A stretch of 18,273 nucleotides of DNA, from NCBI GenBank assembly GCA_034437315.1, contig DAOTUC010000020.1:1-18273 (forward strand), in the 5' to 3' direction. The translations under genes and the position numbers were made by a program. Source of the DNA: DSAR01 sp034437315 (GTDB taxonomy: Bacteria; Chloroflexota; Anaerolineae; B4-G1). The notes under the pieces were generated by a model. It saw only the letters and a program-made list of their open reading frames with translations, searched no databases and was not told where the DNA came from. Positions 1 through 7,763 of the stretch are shown here, in pieces; position 1 is the stretch's first letter; the number at the start of each line of letters is the position of its first letter.

Positions 1-125
1 TCATAGACCCTAAAGGTTTTTGCGCTGGTTTTGATGGAAAAAGGTCATTGTTTAAGGCAAAAACGTTGTTTGCGCGGCCTTGAGCAAAACCTTTAGGGTC
101 TCGCCATGCGAAATCCCAGAGAACC
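1..125 (+). repeat. Left copy of the 125-bp terminal inverted repeat
   Basis: Bases 1-125 are the exact reverse complement of 18149-18273. Identity stops at base 126. The repeat contains a palindromic 97-bp unit (5-101) followed by a 24-bp flank (102-125), so the duplicated length is greater than the MITE-like unit alone. No transposase or recombinase lies inside. It may be a dispersed repeat at which the assembly broke, or a true pair of inverted repeats around the locus. Confidence 0.95.
5..101. mobile_element. MITE-like palindromic element, left copy (97 bp)
   Basis: The element has a 16-bp perfect terminal inverted repeat, AGACCCTAAAGGTTTT at 5-20 and its complement at 86-101. Between the ends is AT-rich sequence that includes a short self-complementary AACGTT core. 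It has no coding capacity. Size and structure fit a non-autonomous MITE or a REP-like palindrome. I could not identify a clear target-site duplication (TCAT before, CGCC after). Confidence 0.7.
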
Positions 126-185
126 CAAATCACAAACCATCACTAATCACTAGGATTGTATCCCGTTTTGAAGCGATTGTCCAAT

Positions 186-234
186 GCAAGAGGGAATGAC
201 CCTCACTTGCAATTCAGGTATTGCGGGGTAAAAT
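186..234 (+). promoter_or_regulatory. Candidate sigma70-type promoter with overlapping hairpin/operator
   Basis: TTGCAA (207-212) and TAAAAT (229-234) are separated by 16 bases, a reasonable -35/-10 pair facing the FHA gene at 467. An inverted repeat (GCAAGAGGG at 186-194 against CCCT-CA-CTTGC at 200-210) overlaps the -35 box and could be an operator. This is by inspection only. If correct, it leaves a 5' leader of about 225 nt before the first gene. Confidence 0.4.
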
Positions 235-466
235 AAGGTCTAATGAGACGTCTCTCAACAAGGAATTCCTGCACGCGTTCATTTTTTGGATGCGAAGCGC
301 CCCATCACAATCAGTGTGCTCAAGAAGCTTGATTTAGCACAGCTGGCCCGGACATTGGGCGACGAGGACACAATCAATGGGTTTCTGCTTTCAAACCAGT
401 TTTCATCGCCCTATCACAGGCAATTGAGTTTATTCAACCATTCAACCATTAACCAGGAACCGATCC
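235..466 (+). other. Leader region before the first gene, no convincing gene
   Basis: Together with 126-206, this stretch holds no gene I can support. A 62-codon reading frame from a TTG at 286 lacks a nearby ribosome binding site, resembles nothing I recognise, and overlaps the start of the FHA gene. A short tandem direct repeat (ATTCAACC twice) lies around 432-448. AGGA at 455-458 is the ribosome binding site of the next gene. Confidence 0.5.
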
Positions 467-1066
467 ATGTTTAAAACAAGATTCTGGACAGGCGCCAGAC
501 GAATTCTCATTACAACCGGATTATCGGCGGCGCTTTTGCTGATCGCGCCGGGATGGGCGGGGGACATCACCGGGCGCACATCCAACAATTGGCTCCGGTG
601 GAGCGCGCTTTGCTTGCTCCCGCTGCTAATTGTGGGGATAGTGTTACTCGCCCTGCGGATTTTGCGCTTGCGACGCGCGAAGCGCCGCGATGCCTCGCAA
701 ACTAAGGCGCAGACGCAGCCCGCGCCATCCACCATCCCCTCACCCGCGGCCTACCTGGAACACCGGGATGCGCCGGGGGTCGCGCGTCGTTTCGACTTAG
801 ATCCCACGTCGACAGCGATTGGACGTGGGGAGTCGAACGATCTAATCATCAACGAGGACTTTCCCAACTGGGAGACAGTCTCTCAACGCCACGCCCAAAT
901 CTCTCGACAGGCCATCGGATGGGTGATTGAGGACAACAATTCGCGCAACGGCGTCTACGTGAACGGCAAGCGCACCGGTCATAACCTGCTGCGCGACGGC
1001 TGGCAACTCGACATCGGCGGCGTCGTCTTCACCTTCCACGCCAATGAAAAGGAAACGGAACGATGA
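467..1066 (+). CDS. Membrane-anchored FHA-domain protein
   Basis: The product is a 199-aa phosphothreonine-reader protein. Residues 13-30 and 45-65 are hydrophobic (a signal/first membrane segment, then a second segment), followed by a basic stretch (LRLRRAKRR, 67-74) and a flexible linker. The FHA fold occupies about 105-192 and carries the family signature: GR at 119-120, SNDL at 123-126, SQRH at 139-142 and NNSRNG at 157-162. The arginine, serine and asparagine needed to bind a phosphothreonine peptide all appear present. The FHA domain should face the cytoplasm, given the positive residues after the second segment. AGGA at 455-458, 8 nt before ATG, supports the start. The TGA overlaps the ATG of the phosphatase gene (ATGA), so the two are translationally coupled. 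It probably recruits phosphorylated partners of the kinases encoded downstream to the membrane. Confidence 0.88.
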   Translation: MFKTRFWTGARRILITTGLSAALLLIAPGWAGDITGRTSNNWLRWSALCLLPLLIVGIVLLALRILRLRRAKRRDASQTKAQTQPAPSTIPSPAAYLEHRDAPGVARRFDLDPTSTAIGRGESNDLIINEDFPNWETVSQRHAQISRQAIGWVIEDNNSRNGVYVNGKRTGHNLLRDGWQLDIGGVVFTFHANEKETER

Positions 1067-2847
1067 CCCCAGAAAAACCGGTCCAATGCGCCCATTGCGG
1101 TCACGAAAACGAGCCAAGCGCCCGATTCTGCCAGCAATGCGGTCAAGCGCTATCGCCACGCCATTCCACCGCGCCCCACCGATCAACGCGCCCGTTCGCC
1201 GCCGCCGTTGATGACGATACACTTACGTTCGCCGCCCCCGACTGGACATCCAATACCCGCCCGCTCCTGAGCGCCAGCGTCGCCTTCTCCCCCTTGCCCG
1301 AAGGCGCAATCTTGCAGAATGGGCGATACGTGGTCATCGAACTATTGAAGCGCAACGAAAAGTTAAACATCTATCTAACCGAAGACATTGCGCCGGCGAG
1401 AATATGCCCGGTCTGCGAAACGGCGCTCTACGACGCGCAAGAGCGATTGTGCGCCCAATGCGGCGCGGATCTGACCCGCGCAGACACCCGCCATCACCGT
1501 CGCCAAATCTCCGAGAGCAACGACGGAAGAGAATTCACCAGCGAGGCCCAATTGCTGAAGATGCATTTCGAGCACCCCGGCCTGCTGTTACCGCAAGAAT
1601 ACTTCATCGAAGCACCCTACGGCCCGCCCAGGCATTACCTGGTAGAACCTGAGCAAATGCCGCCGCTGGTCGACACGCTGCCCATCCCCCAGAAACTCGA
1701 ACGGGTGCTGGCATGGGGCACATCGCTGGCCCGATCAATGCACTATCTGCACCAACGGCAGGTCGCCCTTCGAGAGATCGGGTTGAAAAACATCACGACA
1801 CAGAAAGACGAAGCCCAATGGGTCCACTTGCGCGCTGCGACCGTGATCCCGCCGGCCAATCGTCCCGACGCCGAACGGTACTTCGCCGAAGACGTGCAAA
1901 ACCTGGCGACGTTACTGGTCTACCTGGCGACCGGGCATCAAGCGCGCCACTCACGATTGCCGGAACCGGTCGATACAACGTTCTCCAACGCGCTATCCAA
2001 CCCGCCGCACTATAACGCGCGCCAATTGGCCGAGGCGCTGGAATATGCGCGACAGACGCTAAACCGGTCAGAAAACGTCACGTTTGCCATCGGTCATCGC
2101 ACCGACGTGGGGCAAACACGCTCGCTCAACGAGGATAGTTTATTGGCGCTACATTTCGCGCCAGAGCCTGAGCACAGAGACATAGCCATCGGCCTGTTCG
2201 TCGTCGCCGACGGGATGGGCGGGCACACAGCCGGCGACGTCGCCAGCCAATTGATCGTGCAGACCATCGAGCGCCAGGCCAAGGACCACCTACACACACC
2301 CTCAAAACGACAAAACGGACTCAACGATCCCCGCCAATGGCTCGCCTCGATGGTCATGGTGGCTAACCAGAGCGTCTATGAACAACGCCGCAGCGCCGGC
2401 AGCGATATGGGTTCCACGCTGGTGGCGGCCCTCGTCATCAACGACCAAGCGATCATCGCCAACGTGGGAGACAGCCGCGCCTACCTGCTCACCGAAACAG
2501 ACATCCTTCAACTCACCACCGACCACTCGCTGGTCGAACGGCTCATCGCCGCCGGGCAAATCACCCCGGCGGAAGCGATCGACCACCCCCAGAAGAACGT
2601 CATCTACCGCGTCATCGGCGACAAGCCCCAGACGCAGGTCGACCTCTTCCCACAACGTCTCGCAAACGGTCAAGCGCTGCTCCTCTGTTCCGATGGGTTG
2701 AACGGTTTCATTCCAGACGAGACAATCTGGCGCACGTGGCGGGAGGCCCCGACGCCCCAGGCAGCGTGCGACCGCCTGGTCGATCTGGCGAACCAGGCTG
2801 GCGGGAAGGATAACATCACGGTCATCATCGTGCGAGCGACATATTGA
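1063..2847 (+). CDS. Zinc-ribbon / pseudokinase / PP2C phosphatase fusion
   Basis: This 594-aa protein has three parts. Residues 9-26 form a zinc ribbon (C9, C12, C23, C26). Residues about 82-335 look like a Ser/Thr kinase fold that has lost catalysis. 'ILQNGRYVVIELL' matches the start of kinase domains, but there is no GxGxxG loop, the catalytic HRDIKPxN is replaced by LREIGLKNI (236-244), and no DFG follows. A second zinc ribbon (C115, C118, C130, C133) sits inside the N-lobe. Residues about 339-594 are a complete PP2C phosphatase: NED (356-358), DGMGG (383-387), MGST (449-452), GDSR (469-472), SDG (543-545) and GGKDN (580-584), including the metal-binding aspartates. The phosphatase should be active and remove phosphate from Ser/Thr residues, while the pseudokinase may dock onto or sense the kinases encoded at 5125 and 10012. 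It overlaps the preceding FHA gene by 4 nt. Phosphatase call is firm; pseudokinase call rests on remaining kinase-like architecture and is less certain. Confidence 0.9.
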   Translation: MTPEKPVQCAHCGHENEPSARFCQQCGQALSPRHSTAPHRSTRPFAAAVDDDTLTFAAPDWTSNTRPLLSASVAFSPLPEGAILQNGRYVVIELLKRNEKLNIYLTEDIAPARICPVCETALYDAQERLCAQCGADLTRADTRHHRRQISESNDGREFTSEAQLLKMHFEHPGLLLPQEYFIEAPYGPPRHYLVEPEQMPPLVDTLPIPQKLERVLAWGTSLARSMHYLHQRQVALREIGLKNITTQKDEAQWVHLRAATVIPPANRPDAERYFAEDVQNLATLLVYLATGHQARHSRLPEPVDTTFSNALSNPPHYNARQLAEALEYARQTLNRSENVTFAIGHRTDVGQTRSLNEDSLLALHFAPEPEHRDIAIGLFVVADGMGGHTAGDVASQLIVQTIERQAKDHLHTPSKRQNGLNDPRQWLASMVMVANQSVYEQRRSAGSDMGSTLVAALVINDQAIIANVGDSRAYLLTETDILQLTTDHSLVERLIAAGQITPAEAIDHPQKNVIYRVIGDKPQTQVDLFPQRLANGQALLLCSDGLNGFIPDETIWRTWREAPTPQAACDRLVDLANQAGGKDNITVIIVRATY

Positions 2848-2872
2848 GGTTAGAATGCTTCGATTAAATTTT

Positions 2873-2878
2873 AGGAGG
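2873..2878 (+). promoter_or_regulatory. Ribosome binding site AGGAGG that fixes the start at 2885
   Basis: AGGAGG lies 6 nt before ATG 2885. An earlier in-frame ATG at 2855 has no comparable signal, and the AGGAGG would lie inside its reading frame. The shorter start also gives a normal signal-peptide layout. Confidence 0.8.
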
Positions 2879-2884
2879 GTTCTG

Positions 2885-4264
2885 ATGGAGACAAAAAAAA
2901 CTCGGTCTTTCTCCTCGACGAATCGTATACGAGAACGTTTAAGCGCTATACCATTCATCGTGCTCTTTGCTACAATCCTGGCCCTGACCCTGATGTGGGC
3001 CATCGCCCGACCCCAAGCGCATGCTCAACCCCAACCCCCCGATTTCACATCTTCCTACAAAACCGGCGACCCCTACGCCAAACCGGGCGAGACCGTCGCT
3101 TACACCATCGTCGTCAAAAACACCGGCGGCGCCATTCAAAACGTGCTTCTCTCCGACACATTGCCGTCCGGCGTCACGCTCGAACCGGGGAGCTGCGCCT
3201 ATTTCTATGGCGCGTGGTGGTGGCCCTGCGGTCCGCCGGACGACCTGTGGCTTGGCGGGAAGGACTTCGCACCCGGCGACCGGATCACGACCACCTTTGC
3301 TGCCACGGTATCGGCGTCGGCCAATACGTTGCACTACCCCCTGGTCAATCGAGCTTATATCGACTGGGACAGCGGACAGCACGACTTAGCCCATACCACG
3401 TTCATTATGCACACCCTCCCTGAATTCAGCCTGTTCTACGACCCGGAACCCAACAACGCCGAAAGAGGCGAGACCATCACCTACACCATCGTCGCCGCCA
3501 ACACCGGCGATGCAGTCCCGCAGGCCGTGCTTTCCAACACGCTGCCCACCGGCGTCGCCTTCGAGACGGGAAGCTGCGCCTACGACGTCGGCCCCAATCC
3601 ACCGCCCAGCAGCCTAAACCTACCGTGCAACGACCTGACGCCGGGCGAACGCAGCCTGGTATGGGAGGAACTAGATATGCCCCACGGCGCCCGCATCACC
3701 ACCACCTTCCGCGTCACCGTCACCGCGCCCGAGGGGAGCGCCCGTTGGCCGATCCAGAATTGCGCGCACTTGGGATGGGACATCGTCCGCGAGCAAGCAT
3801 GCTACACCGTCCTGGCGAACCCGACCACGCGGATCTTCCTGCCGCTGGTGATGCGCAATTGGGTCTGGTGGTACGCCTACGACGTCTACGAACCGAACGA
3901 CACGCCAGCCCAGGCGCACGGCCCTTTGACGTCGGGCGAGACCTACCAGGCGTACATCTGGGACGCCGACGACGTAGACGACTATTATTACATCGAGCCA
4001 TCCATCCGCAGCACAGTCATCATTGATCTCTGGCGCATCCCAGAAGACGCCGATTACGACCTGCACGTCTACTGTTTCGACTGTACATCTCTAGATAACC
4101 ACCCACATGTCAAGCATTCAAACGAAGTCGGCGACCAGCCGGAACAAATTCGTTTCACCTCGGAACCTGATCGCCGGTACTACATCCGGGTCCACTCCGA
4201 CTTGGCGCTCGATGGTGGATACAATCACGAAGTTCCCTATCATCTGAGAGTCTATTACGAATAG
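2885..4264 (+). CDS. Secreted DUF11-repeat protein with C-terminal PPC domain
   Basis: The product is 459 aa from ATG 2885. A basic N-terminus and hydrophobic stretch (about 20-42) end at AHA-Q (46-48), a likely signal peptidase site. Two DUF11-type beta-sandwich repeats follow (about 53-165 and 182-300), each with the pattern 'GETxxYTIVxxNTG...LPxGVxxExGSCAY'. Both repeats carry cysteines. A linker with FLPLVMR (318-324), common in Chloroflexota extracytoplasmic proteins, leads to a PPC (bacterial pre-peptidase C-terminal) domain at about 333-459, starting YEPNDT and containing ADDVDDYYY. No enzyme domain is visible. It is probably exported to the cell surface, where it could interact with polysaccharide, protein or the ectodomains of the nearby kinases. 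It sits 37 nt after the phosphatase gene and 34 nt before the next gene, so it is likely part of the same transcript. Its exact role is unknown. Confidence 0.82.
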   Translation: METKKTRSFSSTNRIRERLSAIPFIVLFATILALTLMWAIARPQAHAQPQPPDFTSSYKTGDPYAKPGETVAYTIVVKNTGGAIQNVLLSDTLPSGVTLEPGSCAYFYGAWWWPCGPPDDLWLGGKDFAPGDRITTTFAATVSASANTLHYPLVNRAYIDWDSGQHDLAHTTFIMHTLPEFSLFYDPEPNNAERGETITYTIVAANTGDAVPQAVLSNTLPTGVAFETGSCAYDVGPNPPPSSLNLPCNDLTPGERSLVWEELDMPHGARITTTFRVTVTAPEGSARWPIQNCAHLGWDIVREQACYTVLANPTTRIFLPLVMRNWVWWYAYDVYEPNDTPAQAHGPLTSGETYQAYIWDADDVDDYYYIEPSIRSTVIIDLWRIPEDADYDLHVYCFDCTSLDNHPHVKHSNEVGDQPEQIRFTSEPDRRYYIRVHSDLALDGGYNHEVPYHLRVYYE

Positions 4265-4298
4265 CGAACAGTGAAGACCGATTACAGGAGATAACGCG

Positions 4299-5024
4299 AT
4301 GCCTTTATGCCCAAACTGCGGTTCGAGACAACCCGACGGCGCGGCCTTCTGCGACGAATGCGGCGCCAAATTAGGCGCGCCTCCCCCACCCTCCTCCTCC
4401 TCAAGCCGGGACGCGCCGACCGTTATGGCCAATAATTGCCCGGTCTGCCAATCGCCGACGATACCCGGCGAGGCCTTCTGTGAAAATTGCGGGGCGCCCC
4501 TGGCTCCCGAGTCGCCCGCCTATCCGCCCACGGAGATGATGTCTTATCCACAGGCGCGCTCGTCATCGTCCCCCCCATCACCGCAGTCCAAACGCTCTGT
4601 ATGCGCCGACTGCGGCGCCCGATTGCAAAAAGGCAGCCGCTTCTGCGACATGTGCGGCGCGCCCTTGGACAAGCCAGCCTACACGCCCCCCGCCGGTATT
4701 CCAGGGCGTTTAATAGCGCGAGCGAGCAACACCGTCATCCCCTTCCCGCCGGGCAGGTCCGAGGTCATCATTGGGCGAGAGGACCTGGTCAGCAACATCT
4801 TTCCCGATATCGACCTGAGCAAGTACGGGGGAGGCAAGGGCGGCGTGTCACGAAAGCACGCCCGCATCTTCCTGCAGGCCCATCAGGTGCTCATTGAGGA
4901 CTTGAACAGCACCAATTACACCCACGTCAATCGCCAGCGACTGACGCCGGGTCGACCCCATCCTCTCAATCCAGGAGATAAGGTGCAATTAGGCCGCGTA
5001 AAACTGACCTACGCGGTTCCGTAA
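4299..5024 (+). CDS. Triple zinc-ribbon FHA-domain protein
   Basis: This 241-aa protein has no membrane segment and is likely cytoplasmic. Three CxxC...CxxC zinc ribbons occur at C4/C7/C18/C21, C47/C50/C61/C64 and C102/C105/C116/C119, separated by Pro/Ser-rich linkers. The FHA domain covers about 135-239, with GR (159-160), SRKHA (184-188), and N203 followed by ST in place of the more usual N-S-x-N-G. An Asn at 211 occupies the late conserved Asn position. The core Arg, Ser, His and Asn are kept, so phosphothreonine binding is plausible. AGGAG at 4286-4290, 8 nt from ATG, supports the start. It is the second FHA reader in the cluster, and is followed after 100 nt by a transmembrane kinase gene. 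The zinc ribbons resemble those in the phosphatase fusion, suggesting a shared binding partner or an assembly role (inference). Confidence 0.9.
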   Translation: MPLCPNCGSRQPDGAAFCDECGAKLGAPPPPSSSSSRDAPTVMANNCPVCQSPTIPGEAFCENCGAPLAPESPAYPPTEMMSYPQARSSSSPPSPQSKRSVCADCGARLQKGSRFCDMCGAPLDKPAYTPPAGIPGRLIARASNTVIPFPPGRSEVIIGREDLVSNIFPDIDLSKYGGGKGGVSRKHARIFLQAHQVLIEDLNSTNYTHVNRQRLTPGRPHPLNPGDKVQLGRVKLTYAVP

Positions 5025-5124
5025 GGGCTTGCGAGAAAATAAGCCCCCGCACCCCGCCAATCAAGAGATTTGGCAGTCAATGGGTTGGGAGAGAAGTCGC
5101 CGCTACAATCACGGAGAATAAATT

Positions 5125-7701
5125 ATGACGCTCACAAACGGACAGATTCTACAAAACCGCTACCGCATCACCTCGCTGCTCGGCCAAGGGGGCATGGGAG
5201 CCGTTTACCAGGCGTGGGACACCCGCCTCAACGTCTCACTCGCCATCAAGGAGATGGTGCCGCAACCCGGACTTGACGCCCCAACGTTGCACCAACTGCG
5301 CCATCAATTCCAACAGGAGGCCCAGATCCTGGCGCGGCTCAACCACCCTCACCTGGTGCGCGTGACCGACTATTTTGAGGAAAGCAATAACGTCTATTTG
5401 GTGATGGACTTCGTCGAAGGGGAGAGCCTGAACGAACGCATCCGGCGCGAAGGCGCATTGCCAGAACCGCAGGTGCTGGAGTGGACGCATCAACTTCTGG
5501 ACGCGCTGACCTACTGCCATAACCAGGGCATCATTCACCGCGACATCAAACCCCAGAACGTCATCATCCGCTCCGACGGGCGGGCGGTGCTGGTAGACTT
5601 CGGATTGGTGAAATTATGGGACCCCAACGACCCGCACACGCGGACCGTGATGCGCGGCATGGGGACGCCGGAATACGCCCCGCCGGAGCAGTATGACACC
5701 CACGTAGGGCACACCGACCCCCGCAGTGACATATACGGGCTGGGGGCGACCATCTACCACGCATTGACCGGTCACGCCCCACCGACCGCCACAATGCGCA
5801 TCGCCAGCCCCGACGTATTCAACCCGCCCCAGACGTTCAACCCGTCGATTTCCCCCACGACCGAGGCCTGCATCCTGAAAGCGACCGAACTGGCTGTCAG
5901 CAATCGTTTCAACACCCCCGAGGACATGGCCGCCGCCCTCAAGGGAGAAAAACCGGTGGCGGCGATCGCGCCATCCGGCCAAACCAAGAGAATCCACGCT
6001 AAGGCCCGCGTTATACCCGGCGCGCAACCGATCCCCCGTCCAGAACCAAAGGAGAAGCGGGAGACGTCACGCCGCATCCCGGCGTGGGTCTGGGTTTTGG
6101 GCGGAGTCGCTTCGCTGATACTCGTCGTCGGCGTCATCATAGCGACCGGCCTGATACCCCTCCCAGGCTCCACGCCCCACGTCGACCCGACGTCGCCCGC
6201 CGCCGTCGCGGCGGAAACGTCGAATACGTCCACGCCGACCACAGCACCCGCTCCGACAGAAACTGATACCTCCACCGACGAGCCCACCGACACACCGACC
6301 AACACGCCCGGATCGATCCGCACGCCGACCCCCTCCCCCAAACCGACTAGCACGCCCAAAGGCGGCGGCGATGCAAGCGACGCCAATGACGATTCAGAAA
6401 CGCCCAGCCCATCCCCATCTCCGAGCCCCACATCTGACAGAACGCCGACGCCTTCGCCAACCCCCGGCACGCCCAGCCCGACACCCACGCCGCGCGACGA
6501 GCCGCCGGCGCCGTCTGGGGCGCTCATCGACTTCGAGACCTTCGGATCCTGGCGCCGGGGCGACCAGCCCTACGGCACGCTGACCCAGAGCCAGGAACAG
6601 GCGCGCACCGGCCGCTACGCCGCCAAGTTGGCCTACGACTTCCCGGCCTCCAGCGACGATTACGTCGTCTTCCTGCGCTCCATCAGCTTATCGGGGACGC
6701 CCAACAGCGTCGGCGCATGGGTCTATGGCGATGGATCAGGCCATTTCTTCAACGTCTGGTTCCAGGACGCCCAAAATCAAGTCTGGTCCGCCCACCTGGG
6801 CAAGGTCAACCACACAGGCTGGCGGCAAATGGTCGGCTATCTATCGCCCAACCAGCCCTGGCCCTCCGGGCACATATCCGGGCCGGATAACGGCGCGGTC
6901 GATTATCCAGTGCGCTTCCACGCCATCGTCCTCGACCGGCAAAGCGGCTCCCAGCGCGGTCAAATCTACATCGACGACATCACAGTCTGGCAAGGAGACG
7001 TGGGGCCAACACCGACGCCGGCCGGGCCAGGCCCTGTAACGCCCACGCCCGGGGAGACAACGCCGACATCGCCGCCTCAGCCTGTAGGTGACGTAGGCCG
7101 CATCTTCTACACCATCGAGGCCGGGAGCGCCTACCACCTGGCGACGACCGACCCCGGATGGACGCAGGGAAGAATCATCGGCCCGACCTCCGCATCCCTG
7201 GGGACGTGCAGCGGGCAAGGCGCAGCCAAGACGTTGGAGGGCCAATCATATAACATATCCTATGGGTATCGTTGCGCGATGAGCTTCCCCAAAGATTGCC
7301 CGGCGCCTGATGGGGTCTACAAGGTGATGCTGTGGTCAGAGGCCGGCGACTACTCCCTGACCGTCCAACGAATCGCAGATAATTCACTGGTTCACTCGGT
7401 CTACAACGGCCCGATCAACTCCCAAGTCCCGCTGTTGTGGGCGCCAGACAGCGCCTATTTCTACTTCGCCATCAGGCAAACGCTCCATCGCGCCAACACG
7501 ACGGGCGGCGGCTACAACCCGGTGCTGCCGCAAGCTTACGACCCCTACCTCTCGCCGGACGGTTCAATGATCGTCTACATGCAACCGGTGGGAACGGTCG
7601 GCGCTTACGACGTCTGGCTCGCCAACGCCGACGGTTCCAACGCGCGCAACGTCACCAACGCGCCCGATACCTACAAACTGTGCCCACGTTGGGGCCGGTA
7701 G
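5125..7701 (+). CDS. Transmembrane Ser/Thr protein kinase with large ectodomain
   Basis: This is an 858-aa Hanks-type kinase. The catalytic domain (about 13-275) has GQGGMGAVY (20-28), K42, E65, HRDIKPQN (138-145), DFG (158-160), a TRT activation loop (172-174), APPE (185-188) and D202, so it should be active. A cytoplasmic linker leads to one membrane segment (about 320-343). A Thr/Pro/Ser-rich stalk (about 366-465) follows. Outside the cell are a jelly-roll, carbohydrate-binding-like domain (about 466-625, ending IYIDDITVW) and, after a second TP-rich linker, a region (about 657-858) with TolB/PD40-like propeller motifs such as LSPDGSMIVYM and WLANADGSNARNVT. Only a few blades fit in the remaining length. 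GGAGA at 5113-5117, 7 nt before ATG, supports the start. The kinase domain aligns without gaps for about 270 residues with the kinase encoded at 10012. It should phosphorylate Thr/Ser on FHA-bound partners, and the PP2C fusion is the likely opponent. The ectodomain ligand is unknown. Confidence 0.93.
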   Translation: MTLTNGQILQNRYRITSLLGQGGMGAVYQAWDTRLNVSLAIKEMVPQPGLDAPTLHQLRHQFQQEAQILARLNHPHLVRVTDYFEESNNVYLVMDFVEGESLNERIRREGALPEPQVLEWTHQLLDALTYCHNQGIIHRDIKPQNVIIRSDGRAVLVDFGLVKLWDPNDPHTRTVMRGMGTPEYAPPEQYDTHVGHTDPRSDIYGLGATIYHALTGHAPPTATMRIASPDVFNPPQTFNPSISPTTEACILKATELAVSNRFNTPEDMAAALKGEKPVAAIAPSGQTKRIHAKARVIPGAQPIPRPEPKEKRETSRRIPAWVWVLGGVASLILVVGVIIATGLIPLPGSTPHVDPTSPAAVAAETSNTSTPTTAPAPTETDTSTDEPTDTPTNTPGSIRTPTPSPKPTSTPKGGGDASDANDDSETPSPSPSPSPTSDRTPTPSPTPGTPSPTPTPRDEPPAPSGALIDFETFGSWRRGDQPYGTLTQSQEQARTGRYAAKLAYDFPASSDDYVVFLRSISLSGTPNSVGAWVYGDGSGHFFNVWFQDAQNQVWSAHLGKVNHTGWRQMVGYLSPNQPWPSGHISGPDNGAVDYPVRFHAIVLDRQSGSQRGQIYIDDITVWQGDVGPTPTPAGPGPVTPTPGETTPTSPPQPVGDVGRIFYTIEAGSAYHLATTDPGWTQGRIIGPTSASLGTCSGQGAAKTLEGQSYNISYGYRCAMSFPKDCPAPDGVYKVMLWSEAGDYSLTVQRIADNSLVHSVYNGPINSQVPLLWAPDSAYFYFAIRQTLHRANTTGGGYNPVLPQAYDPYLSPDGSMIVYMQPVGTVGAYDVWLANADGSNARNVTNAPDTYKLCPRWGR
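6230..6510 (+). repeat. Low-complexity Thr/Pro/Ser codon tract
   Basis: The tract is built of repeated ACGCC/CCGAC/CCC-type codons and encodes the extracellular stalk of the kinase (TPTPSP-like units). Such degenerate microsatellite-like tracts can vary in length by slippage. A shorter TP tract recurs at about 7010-7080, between the two ectodomains. Confidence 0.7.
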
Positions 7702-7752
7702 AGGGAGAACGGGATGAAACGTGAAAAGGCTACTTCAACCCAAAAAACAAAT

Positions 7753-7757
7753 GGAGG
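7753..7757 (+). promoter_or_regulatory. Ribosome binding site GGAGG in front of an ATC start
   Basis: GGAGG is followed, after 6 nt, by ATC AAG CAC TGT, the first codons of the zinc-peptidase frame. No ATG, GTG or TTG occurs in that frame between this site and the in-frame TGA at 7722-7724. Confidence 0.6.
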
Positions 7758-7763
7758 TCGACC

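Noticed and set aside
286..474. Small 62-codon reading frame before the FHA gene
   Set aside because: It uses a TTG start, has no ribosome binding site at a suitable distance, overlaps the FHA start and has no recognisable domain.
5025..5124. Separate promoter before the first kinase
   Set aside because: TACAAT at about 5104-5109 resembles a -10 box, but no convincing -35 lies at the correct distance.
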